Shown piece after piece: positions 1 to 5,242 of a stretch of 9,525 bases of DNA (position 1 is the stretch's first letter; the number at the start of each line of letters is the position of its first letter). This stretch comes from JAHEJB01 sp041748175 (GTDB lineage: Bacteria; Bacteroidota; Rhodothermia; Rhodothermales; Rubricoccaceae): the NCBI GenBank assembly GCA_041748175.1, contig JBGTDU010000135.1, forward strand, positions 1-9,525, given 5' to 3'. The position numbers were made by a program, and so were the translations under genes. Under the pieces are notes generated by a model that did not search any database, had not been told where the DNA came from, and saw only the letters and a program-made list of their open reading frames with translations.

Positions 1-341
1 ACCCCGAGTAGCACGAGCGCCCCTACCGACGAGAAGCGCACATAGAATCCGCGCACGTTCCCGGAGGTCTCAATTTCATAGGGGTGCGGCTGTGGGCCGG
101 CAATGGCGACCGGCGGAAGCTGAAACCCGGAACCGAGTAGAACGGTCGTGCGGCCGGTCAGGTTGACATTCAGGACGGGCTCTGAAGTTGCACAGATGGG
201 TATGCGGGCTGTTTTCCCCGGTGGTACGCGATACGCTATCTCGTAACACTCCTGCACGTACGGCCGGAGCGCCACGGCAATTTCATCACCGGCGATTCGC
301 CGGTCGAAGAATGCTTCAAGCTTCAGGTTCGACTTTTCCAT
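1..341 (-). CDS. AraC-type transcriptional regulator, N-terminal sensor part (partial)
   Basis: The minus-strand frame from the ATG at 341 stays open for 113 codons to the window edge, so only the N-terminal half is visible. It begins MEKSNLKLEAFFD. It then has LRPYVQECYEIAYRVPPG, a stretch VLNVNLTGRTTVLLGSG, and ends NVRGFYVRFSSVGALVLLG. This order (aromatic 'P-x-V' start, proline-glycine turn, 'NL-x-G' strand, 'G-x-FYVRFxxxGAxxLLG') is that of the DUF6597-type N-terminal domain found in front of AraC helix-turn-helix domains. The DNA-binding part would lie beyond base 1. An in-frame ATG at 386 would add 15 residues. I prefer 341 because the longer version adds no family-like sequence, but neither start has a good ribosome site. 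The AraC assignment is by pattern memory; the ligand is unknown. Confidence 0.6.
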   Translation of the reverse strand, partial: MEKSNLKLEAFFDRRIAGDEIAVALRPYVQECYEIAYRVPPGKTARIPICATSEPVLNVNLTGRTTVLLGSGFQLPPVAIAGPQPHPYEIETSGNVRGFYVRFSSVGALVLLG

Positions 342-626
342 GGGGTTTCTGTTAGCGTAGATCAAGGTAGATCTCAAGGCCTGCATGCTCACCGCCGCGC
401 TGTCTCTCGATCGTATAGCGCTGAGGAATTCTAAGAATGCACGGTTTCCGGAGGGCAGCGACTGATACGCTCAGTTAGACCAGGAAGCTCTGGCCACGTC
501 GATTTCCATCCACTCTTTCGTAAATCCTCCATCCCTTTATGAAGGGCACGCGGGAATGCGCTGATTTTGGGGGTCCAAAGCCCTACATTACGTTCCCTCC
601 CTCTGACACGCCAAGCCCATTCTGTT
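342..626. other. Divergent intergenic region, no recognisable gene
   Basis: This 285-base gap separates the divergent AraC-type gene and the antitoxin-like gene and should contain both promoters. I could not assign a convincing -35/-10 or Bacteroidota-type (TTG / TAnnTTTG) promoter. It holds a near-direct repeat AGATCAAGG (359-367) and AGATCTCAAGG (369-379), just upstream of the regulator start. It also holds two short hairpins: CCCTT-TATG-AAGGG at 533-546 and TTTGG-GGGT-CCAAA at 566-579. An open frame on the minus strand (655-431) has no family-like sequence and overlaps the neighbouring gene start, so I treat it as chance. Confidence 0.5.
359..379. repeat. Near-direct repeat upstream of the AraC-type gene
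   Basis: AGATCAAGG (359-367) and AGATCTCAAGG (369-379) lie side by side, about 20 bases upstream of the chosen regulator start at 341. AraC proteins typically bind direct repeats, so an autoregulatory operator is possible. The copies are short and differ by a two-base insertion, so this is only suggestive. Confidence 0.25.
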
Positions 627-839
627 ATGCCCCGGTTGGATTTCACCGACGGCACTCTGAAAGCTGCGCTGAAAGAAGCCCTCGTGGAAGTTTTTGACGA
701 GCAGCGCGATTTGCTTCAGGAGATAATCGAGGACGCCCTTCAGGAAATGGCGTTGGCCGAAGCATTGCGCGAAATCGAGGCCCACGAGCGCGGCGTTCGC
801 CGCCATGCGGGATTCGAACCCGTCAAGGGCGAAGCGTGA
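627..839 (+). CDS. Small antitoxin-like protein, no toxin partner nearby
   Basis: A 70-residue acidic helical protein begins MPRLDFTDGTLKAALKEAL. Its core, LKAALKEALVEVFDEQRDLLQEIIEDALQEMALAEALREIEAHE, has the heptad-like amphipathic pattern of the small antitoxins common in cyanobacteria and FCB bacteria. Those read roughly 'LKxALxEALxExLxExxDLxxExxEEALEDxALAxAI' and usually precede a RelE/ParE toxin. The C-terminal GFEPVKGEA would correspond to the usual 'VFxxLEGxA' ending, so the protein looks complete. I chose the ATG at 627. A TTG at 567 would add 20 residues unlike the family. No toxin-sized frame follows: the next gene is the solute-binding protein at 938 and the preceding one is a divergent regulator. 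It may be a solitary antitoxin, a remnant of a lost pair, or a chromosomal protein with another partner. The family call is by memory. Confidence 0.6.
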   Translation: MPRLDFTDGTLKAALKEALVEVFDEQRDLLQEIIEDALQEMALAEALREIEAHERGVRRHAGFEPVKGEA

Positions 840-848
840 GGGTAGGGA

Positions 849-885
849 CCCCGCCGTTCGACGGGGCAGGCTCTTTCGCCGAGCC
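849..885. other. Two adjacent hairpins after the antitoxin-like gene
   Basis: CCCCG (849-853) pairs with CGGGG (862-866), with an 8-base loop. Immediately after, GGCTC (869-873) pairs with GAGCC (881-885), with a 7-base loop. No T-run follows on either strand, so this is not a standard intrinsic terminator. It lies between the stop at 839 and the GTG at 938 and could attenuate or end the upstream transcript. Confidence 0.35.
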
Positions 886-937
886 GTCCGCTAGACATAC
901 CGTGGTGTAGCTTCCGGCCTCATCTACGCCTGCGCCG

Positions 938-1969
938 GTGTCACGCATTCTCGCACCTCTGATTTCTTTGGTCCTCGTTGGCGGCTGTGTCGGCGATAGT
1001 CGCGAGCAACTGGTCATCTACTCGCCGCACGGGAAGGAGCTGCTCGAAGCCTACGAGCTGGCGTTTGAGGCCGAGCACCCCGCGGTTGACGTAGTCTGGC
1101 TGGATATGGGCGCGCAGGATGCCTACGACCGCATCCGAACCGAGCACGCGAACCCACAAGCAAGCCTCTGGTGGGGCGCCCCGCAAACTCTCTACGCCCA
1201 AGCCGCTGAAGAAGGCTTGCTGGAACCGTATACGCCGACGTGGTCGGGTTCGGTTGGCGCGGATGCGCGCGACGAACAGCAGCGTTGGTTTGGGACGTAT
1301 CTCACGCCGGAGGTGATCGCATTTAACTCTGAAGCGCTCGATTCAACGGAAGCGCCGGCGGATTGGGATGACCTGCTCGACCCGCGGTGGGCGCAGCGTA
1401 TAGTGATTCGCTCGCCGTTGGCTTCGGGGACAATGCGGACCATCTACGGGGCGATGATTCTACGGCAGCCTTCCATCGAAGAGGGGTATCGCTGGTTGGC
1501 CAGGCTGGATGTGAGCACCAAGACCTACACCGCCGATCCGACGCAGCTTTACCTCAAGCTGGCGCGTGGCGAAGGCGATCTCACGCTTTGGAACATGCCC
1601 GACATCGTTCTTCAACGCGATGAAAACGGTTACCCATTCGGGTATTTGCTTCCGGCATCGGGGACGCCTGTTTTGGTCGATGCCATCGCCGTCGTCGCCA
1701 ATTCACCGAATCCAGAGCGTGCGCGACAGTTCTATGAGTTCGTCACGACGATCGAAGCCCTCATTGATCAGGCTCGGCGTTTTCATCGCATCCCCGCTCG
1801 AACGGATGTACCGACCGACAGCCTGCCGGTCTGGATTCAGGAGATCGACCTGCGACCCATGACACTCGACTGGAACCGGCTCTCCACCGATGGCCCCGAT
1901 TGGATGCAATTCTGGGACGAGAACATCCGGGGGCGGGGAGAGGAGTTTCTCGAGAGTGGTAGCGATTAA
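938..1969 (+). CDS. Extracellular solute-binding lipoprotein, iron/Fbp-type
   Basis: A 343-residue periplasmic substrate-binding protein for an ABC importer. Residues 1-16 form a short signal peptide with lipobox VGG|C, so Cys17 should be lipidated and the protein anchored in the envelope. The mature part starts QLVIYSPHGKELLEAYE (residues 24-40) and continues with FEAEHPAVDVVWLDMGA. Further marks are ASLWWGAP (75-82), GTYLTPEVIAFN (119-130), WDDLLDPRW (143-151), LASGT (161-165) and GEGDLTLWNMPDIV (211-224). These are the two-lobe hallmarks of the AfuA/FbpA/FutA group that binds ferric iron or small anions and sugar phosphates. The start is GTG at 938: a stop at 908-910 closes the frame and no ATG lies between. 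No permease or ATPase gene is adjacent on either side, so the binding protein works with a transporter encoded elsewhere or serves as a sensor. The substrate cannot be read from sequence alone. Confidence 0.85.
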   Translation: MSRILAPLISLVLVGGCVGDSREQLVIYSPHGKELLEAYELAFEAEHPAVDVVWLDMGAQDAYDRIRTEHANPQASLWWGAPQTLYAQAAEEGLLEPYTPTWSGSVGADARDEQQRWFGTYLTPEVIAFNSEALDSTEAPADWDDLLDPRWAQRIVIRSPLASGTMRTIYGAMILRQPSIEEGYRWLARLDVSTKTYTADPTQLYLKLARGEGDLTLWNMPDIVLQRDENGYPFGYLLPASGTPVLVDAIAVVANSPNPERARQFYEFVTTIEALIDQARRFHRIPARTDVPTDSLPVWIQEIDLRPMTLDWNRLSTDGPDWMQFWDENIRGRGEEFLESGSD

Positions 1970-1987
1970 CGTCGAGAATCCGGGATC

Positions 1988-2005
1988 GGCGATCTCCTGA
2001 TCGCC
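1988..2005. terminator. Perfect hairpin between convergent genes
   Basis: GGCGATC (1988-1994) and GATCGCC (1999-2005) form a perfect 7-bp stem around the tetraloop TCCT, 18 bases after the solute-binding protein stop. A second weaker hairpin, ATCTG/CAGAT (2020-2024 with 2032-2036), follows just before the DUF1223 stop. Symmetry and position between two converging genes suggest a bidirectional stop signal, although the T-run of a classic Rho-independent terminator is missing. Confidence 0.45.
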
Positions 2006-2039
2006 ACCGCGAGACGGAAATCTGACGATTCCAGATCGC

Positions 2040-2792
2040 TTACAGCGCCGCAATCGCGCCACCGAGTACGAGCCCTACTTCGCCGTCTTGCACGTACGCC
2101 ACCACGGATGCGTTGGAAGGACTCAGATCCTCAGGCAGGTTCATTGGGTGTGAGCCAGGAACCGCAGCGAATGTCTCGAACACGCGAACCACATTCGTAT
2201 GGCTGAGACTCCGCCCCCGATTCTCTCCACGCTGCACGTCCTGGTTCGTGGACCGTTCCACGAGGGCGAGGTGAAGCACTGCGTCGCTGGGAACATCCTC
2301 AATCGAAACATTCGCGGTGACGACATCACCCTGTACGTGCATCTCAAGGCCGATTTCTAATGCAACCGACGTCTCCCGTGCCTTGCCGATTGCCGCCTCC
2401 ACCAGCCGCCTGTTCGAGCCCACCAACCCTACCTCTCCGTTCACGACCAACTCCGGCGTGTAAACCCGGCCATCCAGAATGCGAGCATAGGCGCGCTGGC
2501 GTTCGGAAAAGACCTCTTGTGAATACGGGTCGCTCCATCCGAGGTAGTTCCAGTAGTCCACGTGAAACGAGAGCGCGATAACCCCCTCGCGCTCGGATAG
2601 CTCGGCGAGCAGCGCATCAGCGGGCGGACACGAGGAGCAACCCTCCGACGTAAACAACTCGGTGACCACAAGAGGTCTCGACGGGCTCGCGGCCTCGTCC
2701 GGGGCAGTCATACGGTTGGATTCTGCGGCGGGCGATTGGGTGCACGCCGAAAGCAGGAGGGCGAGAATAAGGTAGGGCAACGTTGCTGGCAT
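2040..2792 (-). CDS. DUF1223 thioredoxin-fold secreted lipoprotein
   Basis: A 250-residue exported protein of the DUF1223 family. Residues 1-16 (MPATLPYLILALLLSA) are a signal peptide ending in lipobox LLSA|C, giving lipidated Cys17. The domain begins at about residue 40 with LVVTELFTSEGCSSCPPAD. This has a CxxC pair, Cys52 and Cys55, at the place of a thioredoxin-like active site. It is followed by the family signatures FHVDYWNYLGWSDPYS (76-91), YTPELVVNGEVGLVGSNR (111-128) and a C-terminal beta-rich part. The fold suggests thiol-disulfide chemistry in the envelope, but the family has no established reaction. I start at 2792, not at the in-frame start at 2840, because this places the signal peptide at the N-terminus and there is a GGAG two bases upstream. 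The gene is divergent from crcB across 86 bases. Confidence 0.88.
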   Translation of the reverse strand: MPATLPYLILALLLSACTQSPAAESNRMTAPDEAASPSRPLVVTELFTSEGCSSCPPADALLAELSEREGVIALSFHVDYWNYLGWSDPYSQEVFSERQRAYARILDGRVYTPELVVNGEVGLVGSNRRLVEAAIGKARETSVALEIGLEMHVQGDVVTANVSIEDVPSDAVLHLALVERSTNQDVQRGENRGRSLSHTNVVRVFETFAAVPGSHPMNLPEDLSPSNASVVAYVQDGEVGLVLGGAIAAL

Positions 2793-2878
2793 GGCTCCAC
2801 AGGAAAGAGTAGGTTCGCGTCTGAACGTAGGGTAGAGCAACGCCCCGCTTCTTCACGAAACGCTGCACAGGAGCCCGG
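2793..2878. promoter_or_regulatory. Divergent promoter region of DUF1223 gene and crcB
   Basis: These 86 bases must hold the start signals of both divergent genes. The crcB side has an AGGAG about six bases before the ATG at 2879, one of the few clear ribosome sites in the window. I looked for the conserved fluoride-riboswitch core that often precedes crcB and did not see it. No clear sigma-factor boxes were identified. Confidence 0.4.
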
Positions 2879-3259
2879 ATGTACGCCTATTTGATGGTCG
2901 CCGTCGGAGGCGCGCTCGGCGCATCGGCCCGCTACGGTGTCGGGCGGTGGACGGTGCACCAGGGATGGGTCGGCTTCCCGTGGGCGACGTGGATCGTGAA
3001 CCTTTCGGGCTGCTTCCTGATCGGCCTGGCGATTCCGTGGTTGGTTAACGAGCACCACCGGATGTACTTGCTCCTCGTGGTAGGCTTCCTCGGCGCGTTC
3101 ACCACGTTCTCCACGTACAGCCTCGACACGTTACTGCAAATTGGCCTCGGCAAACCTTGGTTGGCCCTTCTGAACGCGGTCGGGCCCGTGGTCCTCGGCT
3201 TCGGTTTTGTGTGGCTTGGTGTGCAGGCCGCTCGGCTCTTCGGCGCGACTTGGCCATGA
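2879..3259 (+). CDS. crcB: Fluoride ion channel CrcB/Fluc
   Basis: A 126-residue, four-helix membrane protein that exports fluoride as a dual-topology dimer and so protects cells from environmental fluoride. The signatures are present in order. VGGALGASARYGVGRW (9-24) contains the conserved GAxxRY. ATWIVNLSGCFLIGL (36-50) contains the pore asparagine Asn41. GFLGAFTTFSTYS (69-81) contains the phenylalanine box residues Phe74 and Phe77 and the neighbouring Thr/Ser residues. The last helix is about 100-120. The length is normal for the family. The start at 2879 has an AGGAG at suitable spacing. A single copy is seen, as expected for a homodimeric channel. No fluoride riboswitch is evident upstream, so regulation by fluoride is not shown by the sequence. 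Confidence 0.95.
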   Translation: MYAYLMVAVGGALGASARYGVGRWTVHQGWVGFPWATWIVNLSGCFLIGLAIPWLVNEHHRMYLLLVVGFLGAFTTFSTYSLDTLLQIGLGKPWLALLNAVGPVVLGFGFVWLGVQAARLFGATWP

Positions 3260-3290
3260 AAAAAGGGGACGCCGCACTAGGCGACATCCC
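3259..3290 (-). terminator. Intrinsic terminator of the PLDc_N gene pair
   Basis: Read on the minus strand, GGGA + CGCC (interrupted by a 3-base bulge) pairs with GGCG + TCCC around a 6-base loop, then C and a run of six T at 3264-3259. It lies 24 bases after the stop of the minus-strand gene at 3314. The T-run overlaps the last base of the converging crcB gene. It works for minus-strand transcription only; there is no T-run on the other side. Confidence 0.7.
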
Positions 3291-3313
3291 TGCGAACCAA
3301 AACCAGACGGATG

Positions 3314-3583
3314 CTACTTCTTGCCGATGAAGTGGTAAAGGATGAGGCCAAGAACGGGTAGGAAGAAGATGAGCGCACACCAGAGCACTTTCTCGCCGGT
3401 CGATCGGGAGCTGTTGATGACCTCGACGATCGCGATGATATCGAAGATCAGAATGATCAGGCTGCAAATGCCGGCAAACGGATTCTGCAAACGTTCGAAT
3501 AGGTTCGGCCCGTCGCAACCGACGAGGATGACAGTCAGGCCGCCGAGTAAGAGAACGGGCGCTGTTCGGATGCGATGTAGCAT
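3314..3583 (-). CDS. PLDc_N domain membrane lipoprotein
   Basis: A small 89-residue protein. Residues 1-22 form a signal sequence with lipobox LVG|C (Cys23). After it come two hydrophobic segments, about 37-54 and 66-84, separated by a charged turn. The second half, EVINSSRSTGEKVLWCALIFFLPVLGLILYHFIGKK, reads as the PLDc_N motif ('RSTGEKxxWxxxxxxxPxxGxxxYxxxG'). That motif precedes cardiolipin-synthase-type phospholipase domains but also occurs as a stand-alone membrane hairpin. There is no HKD catalytic motif, so no phospholipase activity is expected; stand-alone versions have no assigned role. The gene lies 30 bases downstream of a similar small gene on the same strand and is followed by a terminator. 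No Shine-Dalgarno sequence precedes the ATG at 3583. Confidence 0.8.
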   Translation of the reverse strand: MLHRIRTAPVLLLGGLTVILVGCDGPNLFERLQNPFAGICSLIILIFDIIAIVEVINSSRSTGEKVLWCALIFFLPVLGLILYHFIGKK

Positions 3584-3613
3584 GGTTTCGGGATGATGAA
3601 GAGGGAGGACCGT

Positions 3614-3844
3614 TCAGCTTGCAGCTTCGACTTTCTTGCGGCCCCATAGGAAGTAGATGACGATGCCAACGACGGGAATGCAGAGCAGCACAATGAACGC
3701 CACCTTAATGCCGATTGCGAGGTATGCTTTCCAGACTGCGAGAACTGCAAACGCGGCAAGGACGGCATTCAAAACGGCGAGCAGCGCCACGAGCACGGAT
3801 TTGAAAAGGCCGAAAAGCGTGGTGACGAGAACGAGGGATACCAT
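3614..3844 (-). CDS. Small membrane protein with PLDc_N-like C-terminus
   Basis: With the ATG at 3844 this is a 76-residue, almost wholly hydrophobic protein (MVSLVLVTTLFGLFKSVLVALL...) with two or three membrane segments. Its end, IVLLCIPVVGIVIYFLWGRKK, closely follows the PLDc_N ending 'PxxGxxxYxxxGRK'. It lacks the 'RSTGEK' turn of its neighbour. It is therefore a likely divergent paralogue of the gene 30 bases downstream (3314-3583), and the two probably share a transcript ending at the terminator at 3259-3290. The start is uncertain: in-frame ATGs at 3931 and 3991 give 105 or 125 residues. I prefer 3844 because the added N-terminal residues are polar, proline-rich and not family-like, but no start has a clear ribosome site. 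Function unknown. Confidence 0.6.
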   Translation of the reverse strand: MVSLVLVTTLFGLFKSVLVALLAVLNAVLAAFAVLAVWKAYLAIGIKVAFIVLLCIPVVGIVIYFLWGRKKVEAAS

Positions 3845-4061
3845 GGCGTTGATGGAAACTCGGGCGCGCCTACGGCGGAGATTGGCTAAGAGTTGCGATT
3901 GGCGGATCGTGGTCGGTGGCCAAGTAGCCATTTGGGAAGGTAACCAGCCGGAAGGGCAGGCAGGCTCTCCAGCCGACGGCTTCTCCGACATCCGAAATCC
4001 CCAGCGCGTTCAGCGTTCAGCATTCACCGTTCGTCCTTCCTGTCGCCCATAAATTCCTGTC
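3845..4061. other. Divergent gap between small membrane gene and dus
   Basis: This gap of up to 217 bases (shorter if the minus-strand gene starts at 3931 or 3991) should hold the dus promoter and that of the PLDc_N pair. Apart from the heptamer repeat at 4006-4033 I see no structured element. No clear Shine-Dalgarno sequence precedes the dus ATG at 4062. Confidence 0.35.
4006..4033. repeat. Short tandem heptamer repeat upstream of dus
   Basis: GCGTTCA (4006-4012) is followed by an exact copy (4013-4019). Then come GCATTCA (4020-4026, one change) and CCGTTCG (4027-4033, two changes). The block ends 28 bases before the dus start, inside the presumed promoter or leader region. It is too small to be a CRISPR array; slippage-derived microsatellite is the simplest reading. 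Confidence 0.7.
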
Positions 4062-5147
4062 ATGCACATCGGTCCCATCGATCTCGGCTTGCGCCCGCTG
4101 TTCCTCGCGCCCATGGAGGACGTGAGCGATCCCCCGTTCCGCATCATTTGCAAGCGGTACGGTGCCGACATGCTGTACACCGAGTTCATCTCGTCGGGTG
4201 GGCTCGTCTATGGTGCCGAGGGCTCGGTGAAAAAGCTCGAGTTCTACGAGGAGGAACGCCCAGTCGGGATTCAGATTTTTGGCGGCGATCTGGAGCAAAT
4301 TCGCGAGGCTGCGCGCATCGCCGATGCACAAGGGCCGGACGTGATTGACATCAACTTCGGTTGTCCGGTCAAAAAGGTTGTCTGCAAGGATGGAGGCGCA
4401 GGCATCCTTCGAGACCTGCCCAAGATGGAGGAGCTCACCGCCGCCGTCATCGAGCAGGCCACACGTCCGGTAACGGTTAAGACGCGCCTGGGCTGGAACG
4501 ATGAGTCCATTCGCATTCTGGAGGTAGCGCGAATGATGGAGGAAGTCGGCGTCAAGGCGCTGGCCGTTCATGCACGCACGCGCGCCCAGATGTACCGAGG
4601 CGAGGCGCGTTGGGAATGGCTCAAGCAGATCAAGGAAGCTGGCGTTCGCGACATCCCCTTGATAGGAAACGGCGACGCGACGACCCCCGAGAAGATCAAA
4701 GCCATGTTCGATGAAACCGGCGTGGATGGCGCAATGGTTGGGCGTGGTGCCATTGGAAACCCGTGGATATTCCGAGAGGCGAAGTCATTCATGGAGACGG
4801 GTGAGATTCCGCCGCCGCCTTCCTGGGAGGAGCGGATTAGCGTCGTGGCCGAGCACTTGACACTCAAATGTGCGTGGCTCGGCGAGAGAAAGGGTGTACT
4901 TGAAATGCGCCGTATGTACGGCGGCTATTTCAAGGGACACCGAAGCGCGAGCCAGCTCCGGATGCGGCTCATGGAGCACAAGGGACAGGAAAGTGCGATG
5001 GAATTGCTGATGAACTGGCGGTTTCAGGACGAGAATGTTCGGGTAGCGGTCGCGCGGCCACTCCGGCCAGCTGCAATCAAAGTTCGCCTGCCGAATCCCG
5101 CCCGTTTGCCCAGTCCGTCCATCGCGTCCGTCGACTTCTCCGTTTGA
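4062..5147 (+). CDS. dusB: tRNA-dihydrouridine synthase (DusB-like)
   Basis: A flavoenzyme that reduces specific uridines in the tRNA D-loop to dihydrouridine using NADPH and FMN. The 361-residue protein has the FMN-binding TIM barrel at about 11-245: LAPMEDVSD (15-23), YTEFISSGG (39-47), GIQIFGGD (69-76), INFGCPVKKVVCKDGGAGIL (97-116), TVKTRLGWND (138-147), HARTRAQMYRG (170-180), IGNGD (201-205) and VGRGAIGNPWIF (226-237). Cys101 in the GCP motif is the expected proton-donating cysteine. The helical tRNA-binding domain follows (about 255-320), with MRRMYGGYFKG (282-292). The family ends near residue 325. Here a roughly 35-residue proline- and arginine-rich tail follows, of unknown use. The motif wording is the Bacteroidota type. 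The gene is alone in its orientation block, 95 bases before the DUF302 lipoprotein. I am sure of Dus, less sure of the B subtype. Confidence 0.93.
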   Translation: MHIGPIDLGLRPLFLAPMEDVSDPPFRIICKRYGADMLYTEFISSGGLVYGAEGSVKKLEFYEEERPVGIQIFGGDLEQIREAARIADAQGPDVIDINFGCPVKKVVCKDGGAGILRDLPKMEELTAAVIEQATRPVTVKTRLGWNDESIRILEVARMMEEVGVKALAVHARTRAQMYRGEARWEWLKQIKEAGVRDIPLIGNGDATTPEKIKAMFDETGVDGAMVGRGAIGNPWIFREAKSFMETGEIPPPPSWEERISVVAEHLTLKCAWLGERKGVLEMRRMYGGYFKGHRSASQLRMRLMEHKGQESAMELLMNWRFQDENVRVAVARPLRPAAIKVRLPNPARLPSPSIASVDFSV

Positions 5148-5149
5148 GT

Positions 5150-5165
5150 AGGGCGCGGCGGCCCT
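5150..5165. other. Small hairpin after dus
   Basis: AGGGC (5150-5154) pairs with GCCCT (5161-5165) around a 6-base loop, three bases after the dus stop. No T-run follows. It may contribute to ending the dus transcript before the DUF302 lipoprotein gene, but the stem is short. Confidence 0.3.
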
Positions 5166-5242
5166 GAGAGATCCAAACGGGCAAGTGAAGGTAGAAACAG
5201 CCGTCATGCGCCCCTTTCAACTCCACATTCCCGGTTCCACCC

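Noticed and set aside
431..655. 74-codon minus-strand frame in the divergent gap
   Set aside because: No recognisable domain, and it overlaps the start of the better supported antitoxin-like gene; likely chance.
800..870. Possible tRNA gene on the minus strand
   Set aside because: Only the T-arm pattern fits. The 3' acceptor would be ATGGCGG, and no CCGCCAT partner or anticodon arm lies at the right distance.
2793..2878. Fluoride riboswitch before crcB
   Set aside because: The conserved core sequence and pseudoknot pieces were not found in the 86-base region.
3099..3647. 182-codon minus-strand frame across crcB and the PLDc_N gene
   Set aside because: It overlaps both in other frames, is rich in Arg/Ser/Pro as expected of antisense GC-rich DNA, and shows no domain.
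4006..4033. CRISPR-like repeat
   Set aside because: The repeats are 7 bases long, contiguous and have no spacers.
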